This document shows positions 11,629-23,354 of a DNA stretch of 64,000 bases, piece after piece. The first letter of the stretch is position 1. Every line of letters starts with the position of its first letter. The translations under genes were made by a program, and so were the position numbers. The notes beneath the pieces were generated by a model. It was given only the letters and a program-made list of their open reading frames with translations. It had not been told where the DNA came from and searched no databases. The DNA lies in NCBI GenBank assembly GCA_033060915.1, contig CM065394.1:12605001-12669000 (forward strand), given 5' to 3'. The stretch is from Euryodendron excelsum. Its lineage: Eukaryota; Streptophyta; Magnoliopsida; Ericales; Pentaphylacaceae.

Positions 11629-13690
11629 TTAGGGTTTTGGGACGACGCCCACATTTTCGATGCTTCATCCATGAGCACAATCTCCAGCCAAGGCAAGGCA
11701 AGCAAAGATTTCTTCTGGGGCCCTAGGTGTGTCGACAGTGACGATGTAGTTGTTAGCCTCCTTGTTGTTCTTGACAACAGGTTCTTCCAAACATAGGGTG
11801 GCTAGCTCGCCTCCCTCCAACTCAAACAGCTTTGTCTGTATCTTTGGCACATCTAGCTCCTAGGCCATGTCTTCATAGTTAAACTTAGTCATGGGCCATG
11901 GGTTCTCTAATAGGTGGTGCTCAGTTTCAGCATATCTTAGGTGTAGAAATTCAACACCCCAACTATCAATGGCCATATCTTCGGTGAGGTCTTCCTCCAC
12001 ACTTGTTGGCTCTTCAACCTACTAGTCTGATGAATTGGGTACCTCATTAGGGTTATAAAGGTAGATTAGACACGGTGGGAGTTCCTCCTCCTAGACACTC
12101 TCTTCATCAGTCTCTGAGTCCCCTTCGTAATCTTTAACCATGATCTCATCCAACTCCCCCTCGTCTTCTATTTCTTCCAATATCACACTGACTATATGGT
12201 TTGGCAGAGGGTTTGTGGTCACATTGCGGGAGTAAGGTTCACCAGTTATAGGTCGATGGTCTTATTGTCGATCACGTCTTGGATTTTATGTTTGATGGAA
12301 AAGCAACTCTCGGTGTCATGCCTTTGGCAGCCCGAATGGTACTCACAGGTGAGGGCGCCATTAAAGTTGGGAGGTAGGGGACGTGGCAATGGATGGGCCA
12401 ATATGGGTTTTAGGATATTGTTCTTTACGAGGTTATGGTAGTCTTTAGTTTGGGTGCAGGCTAAGGCATTGAAATTGCGGAAGCGCCGGGCCACCCTATT
12501 AATGTTAGGTCGTGGCCCAGTAGGGCCAAAGTTAGGGACTTGAGCAGGCATGTTTAAAGCGGGCATGGGTAAGATAGGGTGAGATAGAAGTGGGGGACGG
12601 TATTAAGGTGGTTGAATGGATAAGATGGCAGACACCTCACTTTCCTTTTTGATTACTCCGCTTGTAGTAGCCACCTTTTTTTGGTATATTGCTAGAACTT
12701 TCTCCAGGTTTTGCATAGGGGTCAATGATCCTTCCCGTCTTGAGGACATTTTCTATTATTTCCCCTTGCATAATGAGCTTGAAGAAGCTTTTCCTATGCT
12801 AGTGCAGAGTTTTTTATAGTATATGCCTTGAAACGTGCATACAAATAGTTGCACATACTCTTTTTCTTCCAGTGGGTGGTTGACTTGCGCAGTTGCTTCT
12901 CTCCACCTGAAGGCATAACTTTTGAAGTTCTCTTTTTCTCCTTTGCTCATGGTCAATAAGGACCACCAGTCAAAAGTGAGATCAATGTTATGGTGATATT
13001 GGGCTTTAAATGTGTTAACTAGCTCAATCCAAGTCGTGATATTCCTTAGGTCCAGTTATGCAAACCATTACAGAGCGGATCTAGTAAAACTATATTGGAA
13101 CAGTTGCATGAGAAGCTTTGAATTGTTGTCGTGACCACTCAATGCCCTAACATATAGGCAAAGATGGGCAATAGGGTTGCCAACACCATCATACTTTTAG
13201 AAGTCAGGCATTTTGAACTTGGCAGGTCTTGGGTGGTCTGGGAAGAAACACAATTTCTTATAAGATGTGAGCCCAAAGGAGTCATGGCCATGAAGGCTTC
13301 GCAGTGAGTCCTCCAACCCTTGGATTCTCAAACTGAGAGGGTCTAAAAGAGTTCTTTTCATAGCAGGTGAAAGCAGCATAGTTTCTTCTTCTTTGGTATT
13401 GGCCCCTTTCGGATCCTCCTTATTCTTCCCCATAAGGTCGGATTGTGACACAACCCTTGGGTTAGCAGGTTCGGGGTCTTAGGGAAAAATAGTGGATGAT
13501 GATAGGGCCAGAGCAGCTTTGTTTATGGCCATGGACTGGATGAGTTTGAATATCTCATTAAGCTTGGTTATCATTTTATTGACTTATTCACGAGAGACAG
13601 AAGATAACTTGTCAAGATTGGCGGCCACTAGTGTAGCTCTTTGACGGGTAATGATGGGGTCTCTAGGTGGATGTTGGTCTTTCTTAAGAG
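11629..13690 (-). pseudogene. gag: Tat/Ogre-type Gag of element A, decayed
   Basis: Minus-strand fragments in several frames give a Ty3/gypsy Gag: about 13200-13450 has LEDSLRSLHGHD and KMPDF; 12756-12956 has EKENFKSYAFRWREATAQVN and EEKEYVQLFVCTFQGIYYKK (core retrotransposon-gag domain); 12246-12566 has ALTCEYHSGCQRHDTESCFS, the Cys/His-rich signature of Tat/Ogre Gag. An acidic tail with AIDSWGVEFLH follows and ends SIENVGVVPKP with stop at 11629. The same order occurs in element C. Gag would form the particle that packages element RNA. Stops and frameshifts throughout rule out an intact protein. No pol frame follows, so the element depended on another element for enzymes. The start near 13690 is approximate. 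Confidence 0.8.
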
Positions 13691-13987
13691 CAATGATGAC
13701 TTCCTATGGTCTAGTTTCTATAAAAGAAAAAGAAAGAAAAGAAAAACAAAGACATAAGCTACAAGTTAGTTTTTGATATTTGGAAAGCTTAATGCAATGC
13801 ATGTCCTAAGGATATCCCATCTTGAGAGGGAGACTAAGTATGATGAATTTGGCTCACTTTTTGGAGATAAGGGGTTTGCCCCTGTATACAGATACCTTAC
13901 CATTTGACTGGAAACATTCATTTATTTATTCATTCATGAAAAATAAAAGAAATACATTGAACCTTGGAGTTTAAATACAACGGAATT
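13691..13987 (-). mobile_element. Element A 5' leader, end next to gag
   Basis: Minus-strand sequence colinear with the pre-gag leader of element C (32640-32880): GGGGCAAACCCC, TCTCCAAAAAGTGAGCC, CTTAGGACATGCATTGCAT. It stops abruptly at 13987 where element B's LTR begins; the rest of A's leader and its 5' LTR must lie beyond B, outside the window. Confidence 0.7.
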
Positions 13988-16900
13988 TGTAAGCACCCAA
14001 TTTTTGCCCTATCAGCAATCTCTGGTCCATCCGGACTAATATTCAAACTGACATACACACACTCAACTCAAAATCAAAACTTCAGACTCAATCAAATCAA
14101 TTAATTGCTTTGCAGGCTTGCCAAGCCTAACAGAAGCAAAATGACCAAAATGCCTTTATGGCATTGCTCGGTCCAAGTCCAATTGGCACGTCTTCCTAAA
14201 TATGGTAAGTCCCCATTTCAAATTCAATTTCAAATCCAATTCCAATTCATATCAATTCAACATGCCTTTCGAGAAATTTAATCCCTCAGGTAGTAAGACC
14301 ATCTAGTCCGGTACGTTTTTTGAAAAAACTCTTTAGAACGGTAAGTCCCTTCAAACTCGTCGACCGGGACAGAATCCAAGTCCCCAAGATCGTAGAACGG
14401 TCCACCTATGGTGCCTGCTAGCCTGCTAATGAAGAATATACATTATTCAGCACGTCTTTCGAGAAAGTTAATTCCTCAGACGATAAGTCCACCTAGCAGC
14501 TTCCTAAGATCAGGCAGTCTCTGGAATGAACGCGAACCGGCAGAGTGGCCGAAACACTTGCAAACATCGTTACTGTCAGAGTGGCAGAAACACACAAACA
14601 AGTCGACATTGGGAATTGCCAACAAAACCCCTATGTCACGAGACCAAACTCGCCTATTGGTCATGACACGTTTGCCATAGGACAGGATACCTTTGAAAAC
14701 TAACTCATTACAGATAGTCAGAGTGGCGGAAACACTCAAAACCCAAGTCAACACCAGTACCTGCTAGCCTACTCTGGTGAAAAATGACAAAACTGCCCAT
14801 TGGGCATTTTTTGGCATGTTTCTTGAGAAAGTACCCAAGTCCTCAAAGCACTAAGTCCTTCATTCCAAGATCACCCTAAAGACAATCCGGTATGTTCAAG
14901 TGCCTTCCAGTCAGTTCCGAACAAATTCCGAGACCATTCGATCAAAATGACCATTTCAAAAGTTATTTTCAAACTTGCATCAAGGTTGTTTTTAAAACTT
15001 GCATTCCAAATCTTCTTTTTCAAACTTGTTTTCAAAATCACAATCCTAAAGTGATTCTAGCACTTCCGTGGTTAGGGTTGTTTTAGGAAAGTGTTATACT
15101 CATTGTAACCATCAAGGTCCATATTTTGGGTATAAGCACTAATTTATTTTTCATCAAAACCACAATTTTAAGATGATTCTGACCATTCCATAGTTAAGGT
15201 TGTTTTAGGAAAATGTGATATTCAATGTTATCAAATTAGTCCATATTTTAAATCGATGTTATTTTCAAAACCACGAACTTAGAATGGCTCTAATCTATGC
15301 ATGGTTAGAATCATTTTAGGATAGTGAGACAATCAAAAGATTTCAAAAGTCCATATTCAAATCCCTTTCGAAATTGCTTTTCAAAATACTTTCCAAAAGC
15401 TCTCTTAAAAAATCCACTTTTTAAAAACACCTTTCCACAAAACTCTTTTCAAACTTTATTTTTCAAAAAGCACTTTTCAAACTCCTTTCCAAAAGTTCTC
15501 TTAAAAAATTCACTTTCTAAAATCTCTCTTCAAGTTTCCTTCAAAGCAACTTTCTTCAAAAGGTCTACTTTCGAAAAACTCTTTTTCTTGGAGTCTAAAA
15601 CAAGCCCTAGATCTCATGGTTAGGAAACCGTAATTTTCTTTCCTAAAAACATGACTTTGAATTTTGCTTCAAATCATTAGGTTTTCAAATCCTAGATTTT
15701 CAAAATTCAACATTTTCAATTCTATGTCAAATCAAATCTTTTAAATTAGGAAACTAGATCAAATCTTCTATTTTGAAAATAAAATAAAATCTTCTACTTT
15801 AAGAAATAGAAATCGAACATTTCCTAATACCAACATTTCTAAATTTCAAACTTTCCAAATTTCAAAGCTTTCCTAAGTTGAAATCCTTTTAAATTCAAGG
15901 CTTTCTTAAAACGGAACTTTAAAAAAATGAAACTTCCTAATTTGACACTTTCTTAATTCGAACATTTCTTAAGTCCTAAATCTAACTTTCTAAAATCAAA
16001 CTTTTCAAATTTAAATCAAATCCTTTGCAATTCAACTACATGTTCAAATCTTAGGTAACCTAAACCCTAGGAGGCCTAAACCTTAGTTCAACCCTAATCC
16101 CAAGTTAAAAAGTTTCAACTCTTTTCTAGAACTCCTTTCTAAACCAAGATGGTTTTTTAATTTCAAACTTCAAAATATTTTCAAAACCCTACTCTATCTT
16201 TCCTAAGTCAAGTTCCAAGTTTTCTTTCCAAGTTCAAACCCTTTTTAAAGTCTAAAGTTTAATTTCAAATTAAATCTTGATTTCAAATCTTTTATTTCAA
16301 GTTCAAATCAAATCCTTTTTCAAAGTAAACTCTTTTCTAATCAAATCTCTTCAAATCAAGTTTCTCAAAGACCTAAAAGTGTCTATTTTCAATCGGACTT
16401 TTGTCCGGACTGCTACTGACTTGATTCCCAAAAAGGGATACGTAGGCAACCTTTACGGGTGCAGTCATAACTATTTTTAAATTTTCAATCACATAACCTT
16501 TTACAAGTTTCTAATTCCATGATGTATTTCAAGTTTCTAATTCTAAAATCTATTTGCAAATCTTCAATTCCATAATCTTATTCCAATTTATAAAAAACTT
16601 CTTTTAAAAAATCAAATCTATCTTTTCAAATCCATTTCAAAATCAAATCAAGTCTTTCAAAATCTATTTCTAAAATCAAATAAAGGTCCTTTTTAATCTA
16701 CTTTTAAAATCAAATCAAATTCTTGCATTTGCATATCATGCATCATGTCTAACTTCTTTTTAAATTATTTTTCTAAAGTGGATAGTTTTGAAAATTTATT
16801 AATCAAAAATTCCAAATGAGTGAACCTAGGGTAAATCGGTATGTAGGTACCACAAGGGCGGGGTATGGTGATTGCTTAGTATATCTTCCCTACACGTAAT

Positions 16901-17270
16901 CAACTTCCAAACCTAGATCACTCTTTTCAAAGACCAAATTGGAGTTATTTTCAAAAAAGGACCTAAATATTTTTAAAGGTTGCCAAATAATCTATTTTCT
17001 AAAATCCCTCACTTGAAGAAGTTTTCAAAATCTTTTCTAAAAACCCTAAGTGTAATATTCGGATTGTACTTAATTTTAGGTGACCTAACTCATCTTAATC
17101 AACTTAGGTGGCAACTCCAAACCGTTTTCTAAAAGCACTTATTCAAAATCAATTTCAAATTCAAACATAGTTGCACTCGTCCTTCTAGCAAGATGAGTTC
17201 TAACGAGAGAGTACCGTGTTTTTCTTACTTGTGTATATTTTTCTCGAGTGCAAAAAATCGAGGTGCGACA
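13988..17270 (+). mobile_element. Element B 5' LTR with promoter-removing internal deletion
   Basis: Starts TGTAAGCACCC at 13988 inside element A and ends GGTGCGACA at 17270, directly before a PBS. It is only 3.28 kb, against 4.2-6.2 kb for sister LTRs. At about 14957 the U3 phrase GATGACCATTT jumps to U5 sequence beginning CAAAAGTTATTTTCAAACTT. The roughly 1.3 kb missing relative to element C (about 28075-29345) includes the GGCGCC block, TATA box, leader exon and donor. The LTR as it stands has no recognisable promoter. The five bases to its left are GAATT; the partner duplication is out of view. Confidence 0.8.
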
Positions 17271-17272
17271 GC

Positions 17273-17290
17273 TGGCGGCTCCACTGGGGA
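17273..17290 (+). other. Element B primer-binding site
   Basis: TGGCGGCTCCACTGGGGA two bases after the LTR end, matching D's TGGCGACTCCACTGGGGA except one base. The sequence resembles the PBS of Tat/Ogre-lineage elements; the matching tRNA was not verified. Confidence 0.7.
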
Positions 17291-17702
17291 CGCTTAGAGG
17301 GTTAGGCCAATATCATGTTGATTCACCCTCACCCATTTGGAATCTTTGATTAATTTGTCTAATTCTATCCACCTCAAACTTTCATAATCAAGCTTTTCCA
17401 AGTTGTTTTAAAAAATGTGTCATAGCATGCATTATATTCATATTAAATTTTTTAAATCTTGCATTAAGTTTTTCATTCAAGTACTAACTTTTGCATCTTT
17501 ATTTTTGTAGGTGGACCTTTTTTCACATATTTATTTCATGTTATATGAACTGCCATGTATAAATGAATGTATGGAATGAACAAGATAGATGGGAGTTGTT
17601 GGGCCTTTTCTTCCACTCTTCAAATTTTCACACACACACTGCATTGAGCACAAGCATTCGCATACTTACATTCTTACCTGATTATGTCCCTTTTAGTTAG
17701 AA

Positions 17703-17776
17703 GGGGGAACGATATATTAGTTGTGGGTAAGATGTTGTGCCAGTTTCTTCGCCTACGGCCTCTTGATGGTTTCCCC
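17703..17776 (+). repeat. Conserved 74-base leader block (B copy)
   Basis: Starts GGGGGAAC and ends GTTTCCCC. In C and D the ends are GGGGGAAC and GTTCCCCC, a perfect 8-base inverted repeat; B's right arm is altered. The length between arm ends is identical in all three elements. Confidence 0.55.
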
Positions 17777-18036
17777 TCTCAGTTCACTGATCGATCTAGG
17801 AACCGGGCCTTCTTAGGAAGCATTAGTAAACCCGTAACTTCATGCTCATATAGACATCATGCATAACCAAACCTCTACCGAATTTAAGACACGTACGTTG
17901 TTTTTCAAACCATGGACAAAAGAGCGACTGTTTTACTTTCCTTTAAACTTGTTTATTCGTGTTGCTGTAATGCTTGTATTCCTGCTATTATAATGCCTAT
18001 CTAACTGCTCATGCATCCATGTTTACTTTACAATTG

Positions 18037-18071
<35 letters not shown>

Positions 18072-18871
18072 CCATGCATGCATGTTCATACATTAAGTAT
18101 TTGATGTCAAGACAAGAGCTTCAAAGTAACTCAAGTCACTGCATTTTCATACATATGATCAACCCAAAGAGAGTGACACCAAGTTCACTCTCCCTTGCAT
18201 TGAACCTGTCAAAATCCTAAGGATTCCCATGTAACTCTAAGGAATCATAGCACGCATTTCAAGTCATCCAATAAGAAGGGCCCCAATCTCTCTATGCTCA
18301 CAGAGATAGAGTTGCCAAGAAGACAAGGGGCAATGAAATAAGGTCTCTTAATGACCTCATCAACATCAAAGAAGGCGAATCTGAAGACTCAAGAGCAGTT
18401 TGGGATCCCAAATGTAAAAGTAGATAGGTGGATGTCCTAAAAAAATTGTTCCCTCTCCCCTTATTAAAATATATTTCAATTCCATTGTATTTAAGCTCCA
18501 ACGATCAATATACTTCTTTACTTTTCATGCACGAATGAATGAATGAATGTGTGTTTCCAATCAACGGTAAGGTATCTACATATAGGGGCAGACCCCCATA
18601 TCTCCAAAAAGTGAGCCAAATGCACCAGGTTTAGTTTCCCTCGTAAATTAGGGGTACCCTTAGGACATACATTGCATAAAAATTTTCAAATCAAGATGCT
18701 AACTTATCTTTTGTTCCTTGTCTTCTATCTTCCCCCCTCATCTCTGAGTACCAAGAAAATTGAAGGTAGAAGCAAGACAATAAGGGGGTCTTCTAAACCA
18801 TTCATTTACTATTATCATACTGCTCACATATTCACTTCTATTATGCTCATGCATCCATATCCATTTCGCCA

Positions 18872-18876
18872 CAAGA
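18872..18876. repeat. Target-site duplication CAAGA of S2 (left; right copy 20127-20131)
   Basis: Identical five bases flank S2 on both sides and occur once at the matching empty site in element D's leader. Confidence 0.8.
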
Positions 18877-20126
18877 TGGTGTGCTGTCGCAGGCACCCAA
18901 AAATAAAACCGATACCCCAAAAACTTTTATGTAGTAGTGTGAGTAAGGATCGTTCCCACGGAGAGTGTTTGGTCTAGTTTTATGCTATGTGAACTTTTAT
19001 AGAGGGTTTTGGATATAATGAAAATAATTTTAATAATAACTAACTACAGAACAATTCATATTAAAGTGTTGAAATCAATCAAAAGAACAAACCTTGGTCT
19101 AGGACAACATCCACCATCAGAATTTACAACTGATCATCGATGCAAGCATATCAATTCACACATTGAATATTCCCCATTAGAATTATTTTCCTACCTCTCC
19201 TTAGTCGTAGTTAATTAGAAACAAGTGATCTGATTAACCCTAACTATTAAACAACCCAGGAAAAACACACAAGGTATAATCTATTAGCAGTCTTAAGAAT
19301 TAGAAAGATCGATGAAACTAAACAACACAAGCACATGCGGTTGCATTTAATTTAGTCGAACGTCCTTCCCAAGATATAATTATTCCTAACGCAGCAATCA
19401 TTAAATCTTAGTTGTTTCACAAATCAGAGGAATCAAACAATTATGGATTTGATATCTAACTCAGCAGTAGATTGCAATGATTAATAAACTAGTAGGCCTC
19501 CTAGGGATTACACACGATAATCATGAAAATATACATAGAAGAACATTTGATACTCAAAGCATAAATTGAATAATGAAAATAAATTAGATCTCACAGTTTA
19601 TTATTAATTCCAAGGTTTTTGTCTCCTTTGACCAAGATTTAGAGTTTAGCCACGCAGGGCTATGAAAACAACTCAAAGAATAACCTAGAATAATATGAAA
19701 AATGTCAACAACCCTAAAAACAAAACAATTCTAGCTTTTATAGGCTTTTGAAAATCTGCAACTACGTAAGGCCATTTGAACACCCTTACCACTGTTCGAA
19801 TGCATCGGACTACAGTTCGCACGGCGCGTCGAACGCACTTCGAATGGTTAAAATTACTCTTTGTATATTTTGAACGCTCTTTAAACCCGAACTTGACGTG
19901 AATCCGTCTAACGTACTATTCAAACGCTTCTTTTACTGTTCGAATGCCCCTTTGAACGCTACTTCTAATCTCGCGCAAATTCATCCCTTTTAAGCTAGGA
20001 TCCTCTTCCTGGGCATTCCATAGCATCCTAAGTCAAAATATAAGAATAGTGAGTATCTTTAGGTACCAAATAAGTATAAAAGATTAAATATTAAGGGAGA
20101 AAAATATGACATTTGCATTCTCATCA
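18877..20126 (-). mobile_element. Solo LTR S2 of an unrelated LTR retrotransposon (1250 bp)
   Basis: Bounded by TG...CA and a perfect 5-base target duplication CAAGA (18872-18876 and 20127-20131). Removing it restores a sequence colinear with element D's leader at about 63826-63860. On the minus strand it carries TATAAAAG (19735-19742) about 390 bases from its start and ends in a CCGTGGGAACGATCC-type stretch resembling the 3' ends of many plant Ty3/gypsy LTRs, so the minus orientation is favoured. Short diverged repeats around GTTCGAATGC lie at about 19790-19960. No coding sequence. Confidence 0.8.
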
Positions 20127-20747
20127 CAAGAGTATTAATAAACTCAAGTCATTGCATTCTCATGCATCTAATCAACCATAGAGAGAAAGGAGCAGTCAAA
20201 TCTCATGTTAATCGAACCTACCACAACTCCTAAAGGTTCTTCAACCCTAAGGATTCATGACATGCATAGAATCATATATCAACAGAGGCCCAAATCTCTC
20301 TCTACCATAGAGGCGGGATTGCCCAAACAAATAAACATAAATTGACTCATGCTGAAAAGGTATTGTATTGCATAAGGGGCAAAAACCCCATCTCCAAAAT
20401 GGATGCAGCATCATGCCTAGATTCCCTAAAAGAAGGGACCTCCATTGGACATGCATAGCATAAAACCTCCAACTTCTTATGTTGACTGCATTCTATTTTT
20501 CTTTTCCTTTTTTCAAGTCAAAGAGCATAATTGAACTCATGGAACCCTTCTAACATTTTGCCCAATTCAAACTCATGCAAAGGATAAGCTCGGTTATTGG
20601 AAGAGGCCGAGCCTACACTAAGGAGTAAGAAGAACTAACCATCCATCTACAAGATATCCACACCATGTCGTTACAATCACCATTTGCAAAGTTCTGTCAA
20701 ACCCGTGCATTGCCCAACAGAATCCTTTAACTTCCAAATGCATGCCA
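20127..20747 (+). repeat. Second leader-like module of element B
   Basis: Repeats the order of 18100-18690 in diverged form: ACTCAAGTCATTGCATTCTC, a CTAAGGATTCATGACATGCA block, GGGGCAAAAACCCC, and GGACATGCATAGCATAAAA. Element D shows the same second copy starting at about 63840. In element C a single module leads straight into gag. No gene seen. Confidence 0.5.
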
Positions 20748-20846
20748 AACCTTGTAAAAGATCTGTTAGTTCGCCCTCTGTTGTCTGATGATACACCTAG
20801 CGAATGGAGTGCCAAGGAGGTTGGCATAGTCCCAAAACCCTATTAA
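20748..20846 (+). pseudogene. Possible gag C-terminal remnant in element B
   Basis: A short frame ending AKEVGIVPKPY and TAA at 20844 resembles the Gag ends in C (DVSIVPRPY, stop 35063) and A (NVGVVPKP, stop 11629). Downstream sequence then aligns with the post-gag strip of both. If correct, B lost nearly all of gag between its leader and this point. The match is short, so it could be chance. Confidence 0.35.
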
Positions 20847-22849
20847 GGGTTCTCACCCAAACGGTCCACAAGAAAAGAGAGGTTTCCACAAGATTCATGT
20901 ATTTTCTTTCCATCTTTCTATTCCTTGCATATCTTATTTAAATGAACACTTCATGCCATGCCATCATGTTTTGAAATGATAAAGAAGTAGTTTTCAGTTT
21001 ATTCCCTTTGTCTCATACTTTGTGGATGATTATTGCTTTTAGGGATTCTTTCCCATTTTGTAATGACTTGACTTTAAGGATGAGATAGCATGGGCAATCC
21101 ATTCGACGAGCGTTAAAACCATCCAGAGACAAAGAGAAAGTGAGAGATAGGAGGAAGATAGATTCAACAAAGAAGTATAGAGTTTATTGAAGAGGCGACA
21201 CTCGAGTGATATCTTAGCTAAGCGATGGGCAACCAAGTCCTCAAAATGATGAAAAGTCATTGTTCCATTTATTTAAAACAAAATAAACACTACCCTTTGC
21301 TCAGTCCACTAGAGCCATAAGTAATTTTCATTCAGATATTTCCAAACTGAGAACCATCCCCCATACTAGGGTAAGCACAGAGTAGTTGATTTGATAGTGT
21401 ATGTAGAGCTTCACTAGCAGAGACACACCATCTCTAGGAATATTGTCTAAATATTGTACGAAGGCTTTATGGACTAAGCAATTCAATTTCAAATGATAAG
21501 AGGCCCTCAATTTTACTACCATACACAAAGAAAATCAATTTGCATAGCTCACTTGAGCCGGTTACGTTTCTCAAGAAAACCAACTAGATGATCACTGCCC
21601 GCATTGGGTTAAGGCAAAAGTCATGAATAGGAACTAATGAGCAACAATGAAAGTGGTGATTTTCAAGAAGTTATGACGTCAAAGGCGTATCTAGTAAAGA
21701 AGATATTGTGTTTTTAGTAATCTTCAAAATAAGATAATGTCATCCAAAAATATAAATGAAAATGTTAGCATCTTTAAAAGTCGACTTAAGATCAAATGTA
21801 TGATGAAAAACCCTAGTCAAAAGGGAGAAAATGGTCTTGAAGAATAAAAAGTGTAGGATGGAAAGAAGAAAACAGTGAATGGAAGTTAAATTGCCAAAGG
21901 TAATCCTTGGTCTTTGAAAAGCCCACAAATTATAATGTTTAAGCCTTTATACCTTTTCATTCGTAAACCCCTTAACCTAGCCTACGTTACGGTCCAAATC
22001 AAAGTCCTCTCTGATCCAAGAAAATTGCTTAGTCCAAATAAGTATGAACAATACTAAGATAAGTAGCCAAAATAAAAAAAAAAAAAGTGGCAAAAAAGGA
22101 AGGTTGGGGATGAATGCAGAGGCAATCTCATGCTCCAAAATGTCCTAGGATGGTGTTGGTTTAAATAACCTACTAAAAGAAAATCTTTGAGCCTAAATAT
22201 CCCTTCATTTCTTACAACCCCTAAACCCAACCTGTATTACGGTCCTAAAAAAAGTCTTCTCAGATTGAGGGCCAAATTGTTCATTGCTCTACGAAGGGCA
22301 TGCGAGTTATCGCTCAAGCCACAGTGGCATTTTGAAAGTCTAAGAGAGAAAACAAAGTGAGGTCAGAAAAACCCCAAGCAACAATCTTGTAGAAAGTAAG
22401 GATAAGATAGTAGATGGCAAACCAAAAGGTTAAGATCGTTGTAGAATGGTGCAAATGCTATCAAACCTCGATGCAAATGAGACAAAACTAAATAGCGCAG
22501 TATCTTACAAGGGAAACAGAATCCTAAAAGTATGGGCCCTGGGGCAACCTGGGACATTCTTTGTAAATAACCTATATACAGGTAGTACTAATGCGTCTAT
22601 GACATGTATAACCCGTACATTCATTAAATTCCTATGTAGTTTGTATCTATTCATGCATTTATCAAAAAATAGGACATACATTCAATTCTATTTCTATATA
22701 CACATTCATAAAAAAAAATATGACATGCATTTAATTCCATTCCCATATATGTATTCATTGAAAAGTATAACATGCATTCACCCATTTACCTGTGCTTTTT
22801 TAGAATTGGTATAAATAAACTATTTTTGCTTAAAAACTTGTTTTATGTT

Positions 22850-22851
<2 letters not shown>
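20847..22851 (+). other. Element B post-gag region, noncoding
   Basis: Aligns in patches with 35066-37040 of C and the reverse of 9655-11628 of A. It contains two copies of the ACCTAGCCTACGTTACGGTC motif (21975-22015 and 22217-22266) and about three imperfect units of roughly 55 bases at 22610-22790 (core ATGCATTTAATTCCATT). No conserved protein is visible in six frames. Confidence 0.5.

Positions 22852-22921
<70 letters not shown>
22852..22921 (+). repeat. (TC)n microsatellite, 35 units
   Basis: Uninterrupted TC dinucleotides for 70 bases in the 3' flank of B's antisense gene. The Arg-Glu-rich frames crossing it are artefacts. Confidence 0.95.
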
Positions 22922-22923
<2 letters not shown>

Positions 22924-23157
22924 ATAGGGAACAAGGAGCGAAGCAAAGCACAAAAAGGAGCCAAAAAAAATAAAAAATAAGCACATTCGCAAGGATGATA
23001 TGAAAACCCGAAAGGACGCCGTAGGTAAAAGAGTAGGGATGTGGCAAGATACAAAACTGTCAACCTTGGTGAAAACCTACCAAGGCGCCTTGGTGCAAAA
23101 ATGACAGAGCTGAGACTGGTGACAATCCTCATAAGCACTAGTAGTAAAAATAGCAAC

Positions 23158-23186
<29 letters not shown>
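23158..23186 (+). repeat. Poly-A run (29 A)
   Basis: Homopolymer between the TC microsatellite and the antisense gene. On the antisense gene's strand it reads as T, so it is not a retroposed poly-A tail of that gene. Confidence 0.9.
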
Positions 23187-23189
<3 letters not shown>

Positions 23190-23354
23190 GGGCTAGGGTG
23201 TAAGAGATAATCCAAGGCATGAGCATTCCCAGAAGTCAGAAGTATGAAAGTAGCAGTAAGAAAGTTAGAAGGTATTTCAAAAAGCATTCTCCAAATCAGT
23301 CCAAGTTAAAGCTAAAAGAAGCAAAGGTTCCCCTATCGAGGCAATAAGTCAGTT

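Larger units (their letters stand above)
17271..18871 (+). mobile_element. Element B 5' leader, first module
   Basis: Colinear with the leaders of C (31432 onward) and D (62279 onward). It holds an acceptor-like TTTTTGTAG at 17502-17510 preceded by ACTAACTT, a 74-base conserved block (17703-17776), a (CT)n run near 18039-18068, and a pre-gag stretch with GGGGCAGACCCCC. No gag follows; instead a second leader-like copy appears after S2. No coding frame is supported. Confidence 0.65.

Noticed and set aside
13000..14800. Read-through host gene joining element A gag and B sequence
   Set aside because: The 13988 boundary is a clear LTR start with opposite element orientation; no frame crosses it.
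22820..23159. Arg-Glu repeat frames
   Set aside because: Translation of the (TC)n microsatellite.
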